In this document: piece by piece, positions 1-6,543 of the stretch | Layout: each line of letters starts with the position of its first letter | Numbering within the stretch: the stretch's first letter is position 1 | Source: UBA2862 sp045637485 | GTDB taxonomy: Bacteria > Bacillota > Clostridia > Christensenellales > Aristaeellaceae | NCBI GenBank assembly: GCA_045637485.1 | Contig: JAZTZK010000088.1 | Coordinates: forward strand, 1 to 20,628 | Reading direction: 5' to 3' | DNA length: 20,628 bases | Program-made: the position numbers and the translations under genes | The notes under the pieces: generated by a model | The model's input: the letters and a program-made list of their open reading frames with translations, nothing else | Told to the model about the DNA's origin: nothing | Databases searched by the model: none

Positions 1-413
1 TGAACCGCACCCGCATCGGCAGGCACATTTACGCCGTGGGCGGCAACAACACCGCCGCCACCTTCTCGGGCATCAACACGGCGAAGGTCAAGTTCGTGGT
101 GTTCAGCTTTTCCGGCCTGATGGCCGGCCTGGCGGGCATCACCATCGCCTCCCGCCTGTACTCCGGCACCTGCACCTCCGGCGACGGCGCAGAGATGGAC
201 GCCATTGCCGCGGTCGTGGTCGGCGGCACGTCGATGTCCGGCGGCTCCGGCAAGCTGGGCGGCACGCTGATCGGCGTGCTGATCATCGGCATACTGAACA
301 ACGGCCTGAACCTGATGGGCGTCAACTCCGACTGGCAGTACATCATCAAGGGCGCGGTCATACTGCTGGCCGTGTACACAGACTTCCTGCGCAGCCGGAA
401 GAAGGGCAGCTGA
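1..413 (+). CDS. Sugar ABC transporter permease, RbsC family (3' end only)
   Basis: The reading frame is open from the left edge (first whole codon at base 3) to TGA at 411-413, so only about the last 136 residues are present. They begin with GRHIYAVGGN, followed by AATFSGIN and K-V-K, which matches the conserved cytoplasmic segment of ribose/galactose/xylose-type inner-membrane permeases (RbsC/MglC/XylH). Three hydrophobic stretches follow, including FVVFSFSGLMAGLAGI, and a conserved glycine-rich stretch, GGTSMSGGSGKLGGT. The tail, LLAVYTDFLRSRKKGS, is a last helix followed by a basic cytoplasmic end. The protein would import a monosaccharide together with an RbsA-type ATPase and a periplasmic-type binding protein, presumably encoded to the left of the window. 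The substrate cannot be read from this fragment. A strong terminator follows, so this is the last gene of its operon. Confidence 0.93.
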   Translation, partial: NRTRIGRHIYAVGGNNTAATFSGINTAKVKFVVFSFSGLMAGLAGITIASRLYSGTCTSGDGAEMDAIAAVVVGGTSMSGGSGKLGGTLIGVLIIGILNNGLNLMGVNSDWQYIIKGAVILLAVYTDFLRSRKKGS

Positions 414-438
414 TATCGGTTTCCGTTGCCTCGGGCAG

Positions 439-478
439 GAGCGCATTCGCACAGTCACGCGGATGCGCTCTTTTCTTT
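439..478 (+). terminator. Rho-independent terminator after the RbsC-like gene
   Basis: The arms GAGCGCATTCGC (439-450) and GCGGATGCGCTC (459-470) form a GC-rich stem with one mismatch and a short loop. TTTTCTTT (471-478) follows at once. The hairpin starts 26 bases after the stop codon. Confidence 0.9.
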
Positions 479-485
479 GGCGTAT

Positions 486-661
486 GTCAACTTAGCGTTC
501 GGAACCCCTCCGACCCCGCCTTTGGCAGGGCCGCCTCCCTTTTCAGGGGAGGCTGTTGGAAGCTGGCCTCTCCTGAAAGTCCTAAAGGACTAACTTCGTG
601 TCGAGAAGGTGGCAGCCCGAAGGGCTGGCGAAGGGGTTCCGTATCCTTTTCTTAAGTTGAC
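486..661. repeat. MITE-like element with terminal inverted repeats (176 bp)
   Basis: The ends GTCAACTTA (486-494) and TAAGTTGAC (653-661) are perfect inverted repeats. A second pair lies just inside: CGGAACCCCT (about 500-509) and AGGGGTTCCG (about 632-641). The interior folds further: CCTCCCTTTTCAGGGGAGG is a hairpin, and GCAGCCCGAAGGGCTGG carries another. It has no coding capacity. It lies between the terminator of the upstream operon and the fabD promoter. Similar small folded elements with CCCCTCC / GGAGGGG-type ends are common in gut Clostridia from general knowledge, but copy number cannot be judged from this window. Confidence 0.75.
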
Positions 662-710
662 GACATCTCCCCCCACCCCCACACAAAACAGACCCTTCCC
701 CCGATATCCG

Positions 711-739
711 TTGACTTTTAATATGGCTTATGCTATATT
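711..739 (+). promoter_or_regulatory. Sigma-A promoter for fabD
   Basis: TTGACT (711-716) and TATATT (734-739) are separated by 17 bases, with TG at 731-732 giving an extended -10. Transcription should start near 746, leaving a leader of about 80 bases before fabD. Confidence 0.8.
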
Positions 740-753
740 GTAAATGAAATAGA

Positions 754-773
754 AATACAGGTGTGCTTGTATT
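754..773. promoter_or_regulatory. Dyad just downstream of the fabD start site, possible operator
   Basis: AATACA (754-759) and TGTATT (768-773) form an 8-base-spaced inverted repeat in the first transcribed bases of the fabD leader. The position would suit a repressor. It does not resemble a FapR site, and the match is short, so it may be chance in AT-rich DNA. Confidence 0.25.
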
Positions 774-827
774 CAATACTATATTACAAGGTTTTGTTTA
801 TCGTATCATATGAACGGAGTGAACGGC

Positions 828-1754
828 ATGAAGATCGCGTTTATGTTTTCCGGACAGGGGGCGCAATTTCCCGGCATGATGAAGGACCTGTGCGCGTCCG
901 AACCCGCGGCGCGGCGGGTTTTCGACGCCGCTGACAGTGCCCTGGGCCGGGATATATCCGCGCTGTGCTTCGACGGGACCCAGGAGGAATTGAACCTGAC
1001 CCACAACACCCAGCCCTGCGTGCTGGCGGCGGACCTGGCGGCGGCCATGGCGCTGAGGGCCCATGGCGTGGAGCCCCAGGGCGCGGCGGGCTTTTCACTG
1101 GGCGAATACGCGGCGCTGGCCTATGCCGGAGCCATCGGCATGGCCGACGCGTTCGAAATCATACAGCACCGGGCCGACGCCATGCAGGACGCCGTGGCCC
1201 CCGGCAAGGGCGCGATGGCCGCGATGATGGGCGGCAGCCCCGAGGCGGTGGAGGCGATCTGCGCCGCGGTGACCGATGGCTACGTGGTGGCGGCCAACTA
1301 CAACAGCCCCGCCCAGACCGTGATCTCCGGCGAAAGCACCGCCGTGGACCAAGCCATCGCCCTGGCCCGGGCGCAGCGCATACGGGGCCAGAAGCTGGCG
1401 GTGAGCGCCCCCTTCCACTGCGCGCTGATGGCCCCCGCGGCGAAGCGCCTGGAAGCGCTCTTCGAGACCCGCGCCTTCAACGCCCCCGCCTTTCCCGTGT
1501 ACATGAACGTGGACGCCGCCCCGAACACCGACGCCGCCGCCATCCCCGGCCTGCTGGTGCGCCAGGCCATGAGCCCCGTGCGCTGGATGCAGACGCTATT
1601 GAACCTGCGCTCCGACGGCTTCGACACCTTCATCGAGTGCGGCCCCGGCCATACCCTGTCCGGCCTGGCCAAGAAGACGCTTCAGGACGCGACGATCCTG
1701 CGGGTGGGCGACGCCCAGACGCTGCGGCAGACCCTGGAGGCGCTGGGAAAATGA
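828..1754 (+). CDS. fabD: Malonyl-CoA:ACP transacylase
   Basis: This enzyme transfers malonyl from CoA to acyl carrier protein, supplying the extender unit for type II fatty-acid synthesis in the cytoplasm. At 308 residues the length is normal. The protein opens with MKIAFMFSGQGAQ, the usual FabD start. The nucleophile is Ser90 in GFSLGEY (the family usually has GHSLGEY), the malonate-binding Arg is Arg115 in IIQHRADAM, and the catalytic His is His197 in APFHCALM. An in-frame ATG lies 18 bases upstream at 810, but GGAGTG at 816-821 sits 6 bases before 828 and the family N-terminus starts there, so 828 is preferred. No acpP, fabF, fabG or fabK genes follow. Instead the next gene is an acyl-CoA carboxyltransferase that could make its malonyl-CoA substrate. 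Confidence 0.95.
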   Translation: MKIAFMFSGQGAQFPGMMKDLCASEPAARRVFDAADSALGRDISALCFDGTQEELNLTHNTQPCVLAADLAAAMALRAHGVEPQGAAGFSLGEYAALAYAGAIGMADAFEIIQHRADAMQDAVAPGKGAMAAMMGGSPEAVEAICAAVTDGYVVAANYNSPAQTVISGESTAVDQAIALARAQRIRGQKLAVSAPFHCALMAPAAKRLEALFETRAFNAPAFPVYMNVDAAPNTDAAAIPGLLVRQAMSPVRWMQTLLNLRSDGFDTFIECGPGHTLSGLAKKTLQDATILRVGDAQTLRQTLEALGK

Positions 1755-1762
1755 CAACCTAT

Positions 1763-1900
1763 GGCGGCAAATTGCCGCCGCTACAGGCAGAGCCTTGAAG
1801 CTCCCGGCAAAAAAAATCCGTTGCGGCGGCAATCTGCCGCCACAGGCAGAGCCATGAAGCTCCCTGCAAAAACAATCCGTAGCAGCGGCAATCTGCCGCC
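1763..1900. repeat. 61-bp tandem repeat of hairpins between fabD and the carboxyltransferase gene
   Basis: Three palindromes are spaced about 61-62 bases apart: GGCGGCAAATTGCCGCC (1763-1779), GGCGGCAATCTGCCGCC (1825-1841) and GCGGCAATCTGCCGC (1885-1899). The intervening DNA is also repeated: CAGGCAGAGCC-TGAAGCTCCC, then an A-rich run and AATCCGT. This gives a little over two full units. Each unit would form a stem-loop in the mRNA between the two genes. None has a T-tract, so these are more likely processing or stability elements, or a mobile repeat, than terminators. Confidence 0.8.
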
Positions 1901-1932
1901 ACAGCATGACCAACCGAAGGAAAACGCCAATA

Positions 1933-3384
1933 ATGAACAAGAGCCTCGTTGAAAAACAGCACAAAAAGGGCAAGCTATTCGTGGAGGAGCGGCTGCAGCT
2001 GCTCTTTGACGATCACCAATACGACGAACTGACCGCGCCCGAGGACCGGGACGGCGTATATATCTGCGAGGGCCAGGTCTCCGGCAAGCGGGTGGTGGTC
2101 GCGGCCCAGGACTTCACCTTCAGGGGCGGCACGCTGGGCCTGAAGCACGGCAAAAACATTGCCATGGGCCTCGACCGCGCCATGCGCAAGAAATGCCCCT
2201 TCATCGCCATGAACGACTCCGGCGGCGCGCGCATCCAGGAGGGCATCGACGCGCTGTCCGGCTACGGCGACATCTTCTACAGGAACGTGAAGGCTTCGGG
2301 GCGGATCCCCCAGATCTCGATGATCCTCGGTCCCTGCGCCGGCGGCGCGGTCTACTCCCCCGGCATCACCGACTTCATCTTCATGACCGAGAAGATCAGC
2401 CAGATGTTCATCACCGGCCCGAAGGTCATCCACGCTGTCACCGGCGAGACCATCACCGGCGAGGCCCTGGGCGGCACAGTGATGCACGGCGCGAACAGCG
2501 GCGTGGCCCATGTCTGCTCCGACACCGAGCTGGAGTGCTTCGTGGAGGTCCGGCGACTGATCGGCATGATCCCCTCCAACTGTCGGGATCGCCGGCTGCA
2601 CTGCTACGTGGACCGGGACGCGCCCACCTTCAGCTTCCAAATGCCCGAGGACAGCCACAAGGGCTACGACATCGCCGCGATCATCGCCAGCATATTCGAC
2701 GTGCGCTCTTTCATGGAGCTGCAGCCCGACTTCGCCAAGTCCATCGTCATCGGCCTGGCCCGGCTGGGCGGCGAGACGGTGGGCATCATCGCCAACCAGC
2801 CCCGCTACATGGCCGGGGTGCTGGACTGCAATTCCAGCGACAAGGCCGCCCGCTTCGTGCGCTTCTGCGACGCCTTCCGCATACCCATCGTTACCTTCAC
2901 CGACGTGCCGGGCTACCTGCCGGGCATCGCCCAGGAGCAGGCCGGCATCATACGCCACGGCGCGAAGCTGCTCTACGCCTTCTCCGAGGCCACCGTGCCG
3001 AAGGTAAACGTCATACTGCACAAGGCCTACGGCGGGGCCTACATCGCCATGAACAGCATGCACATCGGCGCGGACTGCGTGTTCAGCTGGCCCGGGGCCG
3101 AAGTGGCCGTCATGGGCGAGCAGGGCGCGGTGGAGATACTCTACGCCCGCCAGACCCGGGACATGGAGAGCCAGGAGGCCCGCGTGTTCCTCAACGGGAA
3201 GGCCGAGGCGTACCGCCGGGAGGTCATGAACACCCGCCTGGGCCTGGAGCGCGGCTACATCACCGCCGAGATCCGCCCCGAGGAGACACGGAACAAGCTG
3301 ATCGAGCAATTCAACCGCCTGGGCGCCAAGGCCGTGATTCGCCGCATCGTCGCGAGAAGAAGGCACGGGAATATTCCGCTGTAA
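1933..3384 (+). CDS. Acyl-CoA carboxyltransferase, PccB/MmdA type
   Basis: At 483 residues, this protein carries both halves of the carboxyltransferase fold: an N-terminal half with QHKKGKL near the start, SGGARIQEG (96-104) and GPCAGGAVYSP (133-143), and a C-terminal half with FTDVPGYLPG and HKAYGGAYIAM. The glycine-rich motifs hold the thioester and biotin carbonyls. Family members are the beta subunits of propionyl/acetyl-CoA carboxylases or the alpha subunits of biotin-dependent sodium-pump decarboxylases such as MmdA. The protein begins at KQHKKGKL and lacks about 25 residues found before it in typical members. ATG at 1933 is preferred over the in-frame ATG at 1906, because GAAGGA (1916-1921) precedes it and the upstream start lies at the edge of the hairpin repeat. 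No biotin carrier, biotin carboxylase or membrane beta subunit is present. Pairing with fabD favours malonyl-CoA synthesis, but this is inference. Confidence 0.88.
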   Translation: MNKSLVEKQHKKGKLFVEERLQLLFDDHQYDELTAPEDRDGVYICEGQVSGKRVVVAAQDFTFRGGTLGLKHGKNIAMGLDRAMRKKCPFIAMNDSGGARIQEGIDALSGYGDIFYRNVKASGRIPQISMILGPCAGGAVYSPGITDFIFMTEKISQMFITGPKVIHAVTGETITGEALGGTVMHGANSGVAHVCSDTELECFVEVRRLIGMIPSNCRDRRLHCYVDRDAPTFSFQMPEDSHKGYDIAAIIASIFDVRSFMELQPDFAKSIVIGLARLGGETVGIIANQPRYMAGVLDCNSSDKAARFVRFCDAFRIPIVTFTDVPGYLPGIAQEQAGIIRHGAKLLYAFSEATVPKVNVILHKAYGGAYIAMNSMHIGADCVFSWPGAEVAVMGEQGAVEILYARQTRDMESQEARVFLNGKAEAYRREVMNTRLGLERGYITAEIRPEETRNKLIEQFNRLGAKAVIRRIVARRRHGNIPL

Positions 3385-3394
3385 GCCTGGGATG

Positions 3395-3434
3395 CAAATT
3401 CGGATTTGCCGCTTTTGCGACAAATCCGAATTTG
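3395..3434. repeat. Palindromic element, AAATTC-GATTTG family (copy 1)
   Basis: CAAATTCGGATTTG (3395-3408) and CAAATCCGAATTTG (3421-3434) are perfect 14-bp inverted arms around the 12-base loop CCGCTTTTGCGA. The element starts 10 bases after the carboxyltransferase stop codon and could act as an RNA hairpin, though no T-tract follows. A close relative with the same CCG...CGA loop edges lies inside tsaB at 5799-5839. Confidence 0.8.
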
Positions 3435-3437
3435 GGC

Positions 3438-3624
3438 GGTTAGGTTTTAGGGGTTTGGGGTTAGGGAAAGTAGAAATCCTTGCGGATTTCTTTTTTATTG
3501 GACTGAGAAATGATGGAACCACTACTGTCTCCATTGAATCAAGACAAATCCCGAAAGGATTTGCGACGCGAAGCGAGTCCTTTAGGGCACCATCCCTAAT
3601 CCCTAAACCCTGACCCCTGACCCC
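3438..3624. repeat. MITE-like element with iterated TTAGGG-like arms (copy 1)
   Basis: The left arm (3438-3466) is a run of GGTTAGG/GGGGTTT/GGGGTTAGGG words. The right arm (3594-3624) is the complementary CCCTAA/CCCTAAACCC/TGACCCC run. Between them lie two short hairpins in opposite orientation: GAAATCCTTGCGGATTTC (3473-3490), followed by a T-rich stretch ending TATTGG, and CAAATCCCGAAAGGATTTG (3545-3563), preceded by TTGAATCAAG. The same plan recurs at 7035-7180. It has no credible coding capacity and fills the gap between two convergent genes. Confidence 0.75.
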
Positions 3625-3649
3625 TGGTTTGTCGCTGCGCGACAAACCA
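3625..3649 (-). terminator. Stem-loop directly after the MurF-like gene
   Basis: TGGTTTGTCGC (3625-3635) and GCGACAAACCA (3639-3649) form a perfect 11-bp stem with a 3-base loop. It begins 4 bases past the stop codon of the minus-strand gene at 3654. No T-run follows in that direction, so it may protect the mRNA end or be part of the neighbouring repeat rather than a true terminator. Confidence 0.45.
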
Positions 3650-3653
3650 CAGG

Positions 3654-5261
3654 TCACCCCTCCTCATACTCCGGTATCCGGCTCTCGAACAGCACGCTGT
3701 CGCCCGTCTCGGAGATCTCCTGAAGGATCTCGGAGGCGTCGTCCATGTCGTCGGCGGTGTGGAGGTTGGAGCGGGAGAAGCCGGACTGCATCATGCCTCG
3801 GATGATGCTGCGGGTGAAGGGACGGCGGCCCACCAGGACCACGGCGTCGGCACAGTCGGCCAGCACCGTGCCCAGGGCATAGTTGACGTCGGTCTCCCTG
3901 CCCCCCTGCTCGCCGAGACCGGGGGTAACGACGATGCGCCGACCGGGCATCTGGGCCACGACCCGCAGGGCCTCGAAGGCGCTGTCCGCGTTCTCGTTCA
4001 GTGTGTCGTCGATCACGGTCAGGTCGCCGGGGATCAGCTGCATCCGGTGCTCGATGGGCGAAAGCCCCTTCACCGCGTCGGCGATCTCGTTCATCTCCAG
4101 GCCCAGCTTCCGGGCCAGCGCCGCCGCCATCAATATGTTCTTCACATTGTAGCTGCCCAGCAGCCGCGTGCGGCAGTGTACGCGCCCGCCGTCGGCGCAG
4201 ATCATGTCGAAGGCGGAGCCCCTGTCGCTGAACGAAAGGCTCCGGGCGCGCATGAAGGCCCCTTCGTCATCGTCCATGCCAATGCGGCACTTCTCATGCT
4301 TGCAGAGGGCGTACAGCCGGTTGATGTAGTCGTCGCCCCAGCCGAACACGGCCAGGCCGTCCCCGGGCAGGCCCTGCACCAGCTCGAATTTGGTGCTGGC
4401 GATGTTCTCTATGGAGCCGAAGGTATCCATGTGGCGGGCGCCGATGCCGGTGAGTATGCCGTACTTCGGGCGCACCAGGTCCACCAGCTCCCGGATGTCG
4501 CCCACGTGGGTCGCGCCCATCTCCGCAATGAACACCTGGTGCTCCGGCTTCAGCTGGTCGTTCACCACCCGTGAGATGCCCATGGCGGTGTTGAAGGATG
4601 CCGGGGTGGCCAGCACCCTGTAGCGCTTCGACAGTATGTCCCGCAGTATGAACTTCACGTTGGTCTTGCCGTAGCTGCCTGTGATGCCGATGGCGATCAG
4701 GTCCTTCCGGGCCCGCAGCTTTCGCTTGGCGCTCTTGAAGAAGGCGGCGTTGAGCCGGGTCTCATAAGGCTCGATGATGGCCGCCGCGGCCAGCACCAGA
4801 AAGGGCATCAGCGCGTACAGCAGGTAGGGCGACACCGATATGGGCCGCATCATCGTCATCAGCGTCCCCAGCAGGAGCGACAGCAGGAACAGCACCGTCA
4901 TCAGCCGCCGCACGCGCTGGGTGACCACGAAGGGCTTGCGGCTGGGGGTCGTGTAGTCCCGCCAGGTGATCCAGGCCATCAGTCCCGTAAACAGTATCAG
5001 CACCAGCCACGCGGAAAGGGTGCCGCGCGCCTGCTCCTCCTTTATGAACATCGACAGCAGCACCGGCAGGTATGCCCGCAGCAGCACCGCCGCGAAGCCC
5101 CAGAGCACGTTGTCCTTGAGTATGCGGTCGCGGTTCCTGCCCAGCCACTGTCGGTAGGCGGGCAACTGGTAGCGCTCCATCTGCAGGGCGTGTATATAGT
5201 GGACGGACGCTGCGCAGCAGGCCAGCGTCACCACCAATATCTCAATCAAAGTGAATAGCAT
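3654..5261 (-). CDS. Membrane-anchored MurF-like Mur ligase
   Basis: At 535 residues this is longer than a normal MurF (about 450). Instead of the usual MurF substrate domain, the N-terminus has about five hydrophobic segments (near 4-22, 50-72, 82-100, 119-138, 146-163). The central ATPase follows: the P-loop GSYGKT (195-200), AEMGA (246-250), and GARHMDTFGS with Lys291 at the position of the carbamylated lysine. The C-terminal domain has SYNVKN, HRMQ (405-408) and DDTLNENADS (418-427), where MurF usually has DDSYNANP-S. The terminal KGS motif is replaced by LFESRIP. GGGAGTGA precedes the ATG and overlaps the rimI stop. The gene lies 12 bases after rimI, in one operon. By family it should join an amino acid or dipeptide to a cell-wall precursor at the membrane, but the changes leave the exact substrate open. 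Confidence 0.8.
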   Translation of the reverse strand: MLFTLIEILVVTLACCAASVHYIHALQMERYQLPAYRQWLGRNRDRILKDNVLWGFAAVLLRAYLPVLLSMFIKEEQARGTLSAWLVLILFTGLMAWITWRDYTTPSRKPFVVTQRVRRLMTVLFLLSLLLGTLMTMMRPISVSPYLLYALMPFLVLAAAAIIEPYETRLNAAFFKSAKRKLRARKDLIAIGITGSYGKTNVKFILRDILSKRYRVLATPASFNTAMGISRVVNDQLKPEHQVFIAEMGATHVGDIRELVDLVRPKYGILTGIGARHMDTFGSIENIASTKFELVQGLPGDGLAVFGWGDDYINRLYALCKHEKCRIGMDDDEGAFMRARSLSFSDRGSAFDMICADGGRVHCRTRLLGSYNVKNILMAAALARKLGLEMNEIADAVKGLSPIEHRMQLIPGDLTVIDDTLNENADSAFEALRVVAQMPGRRIVVTPGLGEQGGRETDVNYALGTVLADCADAVVLVGRRPFTRSIIRGMMQSGFSRSNLHTADDMDDASEILQEISETGDSVLFESRIPEYEEG

Positions 5262-5273
5262 AGCAGTCGCCGG

Positions 5274-5762
5274 TCACTCCCTGACCAGCATCGGGTCATT
5301 TTCCGGGTTGCCCTCGGGCAGGCGCTCCAGGGCCATGATCAGCGCGTCCTCGGTGTTCTCGTAGTAGCGCTTGCGGTAGCCCACGTCGATGAAACCCAGC
5401 TTGTGGTAGAGGTTGATGGCCGGGGTGTTGGAGCGGCGAACCTCCAGCGTCATCCAGTTCATGCCGCTGTCCGCGGCCAGCTGTATCATGGCCCGGGTCA
5501 CCCGCTCGCCGTAGCCCATGCCCCGGCGGTCCGGGTGTACGGCGATGTTGGTGATGTGGCCCTCGTCCAACACGAACCACACCCCCGCGTAGGCCATGGC
5601 CACGTCATCCTCCCGCAGCACCACATAGCGGGCGCACTCGTTCTCGGTGACCTCCCGGTAGAAAGATTCCTTAGACCAGGGGGTTTTGAAGCAGGCCACC
5701 TCGATGGCATGCACCGCCTCCACATCGTCAAGGGTCATCAGCCCGATGGTTGTTTGTGTCAT
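5274..5762 (-). CDS. rimI: Ribosomal-protein-type N-alpha-acetyltransferase
   Basis: This GNAT-fold acetyltransferase has 162 residues. RimI acetylates the N-terminal residue of ribosomal protein S18 and possibly other proteins, using acetyl-CoA. Visible family features are FKTPWSKESF near the N-terminus, ITNIAVHPDRRGMGYGERV (acetyl-CoA-binding loop with R-G-x-G), TLEVRRSNTPAINLYHKLGF and YRKRYYEN near the end. A GTG at 5771 is in frame, but AAAGGTG lies 6 bases before the ATG at 5762, which is therefore chosen. The start lies inside the tail of tsaB (35-base overlap), suggesting coupled translation. The order tsaE-tsaB-rimI is the standard bacterial cluster. Confidence 0.92.
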   Translation of the reverse strand: MTQTTIGLMTLDDVEAVHAIEVACFKTPWSKESFYREVTENECARYVVLREDDVAMAYAGVWFVLDEGHITNIAVHPDRRGMGYGERVTRAMIQLAADSGMNWMTLEVRRSNTPAINLYHKLGFIDVGYRKRYYENTEDALIMALERLPEGNPENDPMLVRE

Positions 5763-6543
5763 TTCGTACACCTTTTGTTTGTATTGCTTTGGAACGGTAA
5801 ATTCTGATTTGCCGGGCAGAGCTCGACAAATCAGAATTTCTCCTCTCCCTCTCCCGTACCGCCTGGGGGGCTCTCAGGTAGATGGGCTGCAATTGGGCGG
5901 CGGGGACCCACGCTTCGGGCCTTGCGGCGGCCAGCAGACAGGCCGCGTCGGCGCGCAGATCCCACAGGTGGGCTGGGGCGATCAGGGCCCGGTCGCCCAG
6001 GGCCTGGCCCACGGCCGCGCCGTGGGCCGGAACGCCGTCGCCCACGAACGCCAGCCGCCTGTCCTGCGGCAGGGTCGCCAGGAAGTCCGCCAGCGGCAGG
6101 GCGGCGTCGTCCAGCGCCCGCCGGGGCATGCCCCCCGCCATGTCGAAGGCGGCGCAGTACACCTGGCCGCGCCGCGCGTCCAGTATCGGACAGCACAGGC
6201 CGTCAAAGCCGTAGAAGTTCATGGCCAGGGCTTCCAGCGCGTGGACGGTGGCGCAGGGCCTGCCCGTCGCGTGGGCCAGTCCCTTGGCCGCGCACACGCC
6301 GATACGCACCCCGGTGAAGGAGCCCGGCCCCGCCACGGCGGCGAACACATCCACGTCGCCGCAGCGCAGGCCCGCCCCCTCCAGCGCCGCGTCCACCGCG
6401 GGCATGATGGTCTCGGAGTGGGTCAGGCCGTGGTTCATGGCGATCTGGTGGACGATCCTGCCGTCCTTCAGCACCGCGCAGCCCGCCACCGGGCCGGAGG
6501 TGTCGATGGCCAGCACCGTCGGCCCCATGCTGTCAATTGGCAT
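5728..6543 (-). CDS. tsaB: tRNA threonylcarbamoyladenosine biosynthesis protein TsaB, with repeat-derived tail
   Basis: TsaB is the regulatory partner of TsaD and TsaE in making t6A37 on tRNAs that read ANN codons. The N-terminus VLAIDTSGPVAGCAVL is the ASKHA fold start, and GLTHSETIMP, GPGSFTGVRIGVCAAKGLA and LDARRGQVYCA are family motifs. ATG 6543 is chosen because GGAGGTG sits 6 bases before it; it overlaps the tsaE stop by 11 bases. Normal TsaB proteins end shortly after a YLR motif, here IYLRAPQAVRERE. This protein continues for about 36 residues (NSDLSSSARQIRIYRSK...). The tail is translated from the palindrome at 5799-5839 and then from the rimI leader and start. The tail is probably a by-product of the insertion. 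Confidence 0.92.
   Translation of the reverse strand: MPIDSMGPTVLAIDTSGPVAGCAVLKDGRIVHQIAMNHGLTHSETIMPAVDAALEGAGLRCGDVDVFAAVAGPGSFTGVRIGVCAAKGLAHATGRPCATVHALEALAMNFYGFDGLCCPILDARRGQVYCAAFDMAGGMPRRALDDAALPLADFLATLPQDRRLAFVGDGVPAHGAAVGQALGDRALIAPAHLWDLRADAACLLAAARPEAWVPAAQLQPIYLRAPQAVRERERRNSDLSSSARQIRIYRSKAIQTKGVRNDTNNHRADDP
5799..5839. repeat. Palindromic element, AAATTC-GATTTG family (copy 2), in the tsaB 3' end
   Basis: AAATTCTGATTTG (5799-5811) and CAAATCAGAATTT (5827-5839) are perfect 13-bp arms around the 15-base loop CCGGGCAGAGCTCGA. The arms differ from copy 1 (3395-3434) by one base each, and the two changes compensate: G in the left arm is T here, and C in the right arm is A. The loop begins CCG and ends CGA in both. 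It is read in frame as part of TsaB. Confidence 0.85.

Noticed and set aside
740..827. Possible riboswitch in the fabD leader.
   Set aside because: The leader is short and AT-rich, with one weak dyad and no conserved riboswitch core that I can recognise.
1763..1900. Possible CRISPR array.
   Set aside because: Only two to three units, the spacers are themselves repeated rather than unique, and no cas gene is nearby.
3440..3624. Possible true telomere-like repeat because of TTAGGG words.
   Set aside because: The arms are short, degenerate and inverted around a core shared with an element lacking TTAGGG, so this is a small mobile repeat and not a chromosome end.
1975..3657. 560-codon minus-strand frame opposite the carboxyltransferase gene.
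   Set aside because: It is antisense to a clearly conserved enzyme, His/Gly/Ala/Val-rich with no recognisable domain, and starts within the repeat DNA.
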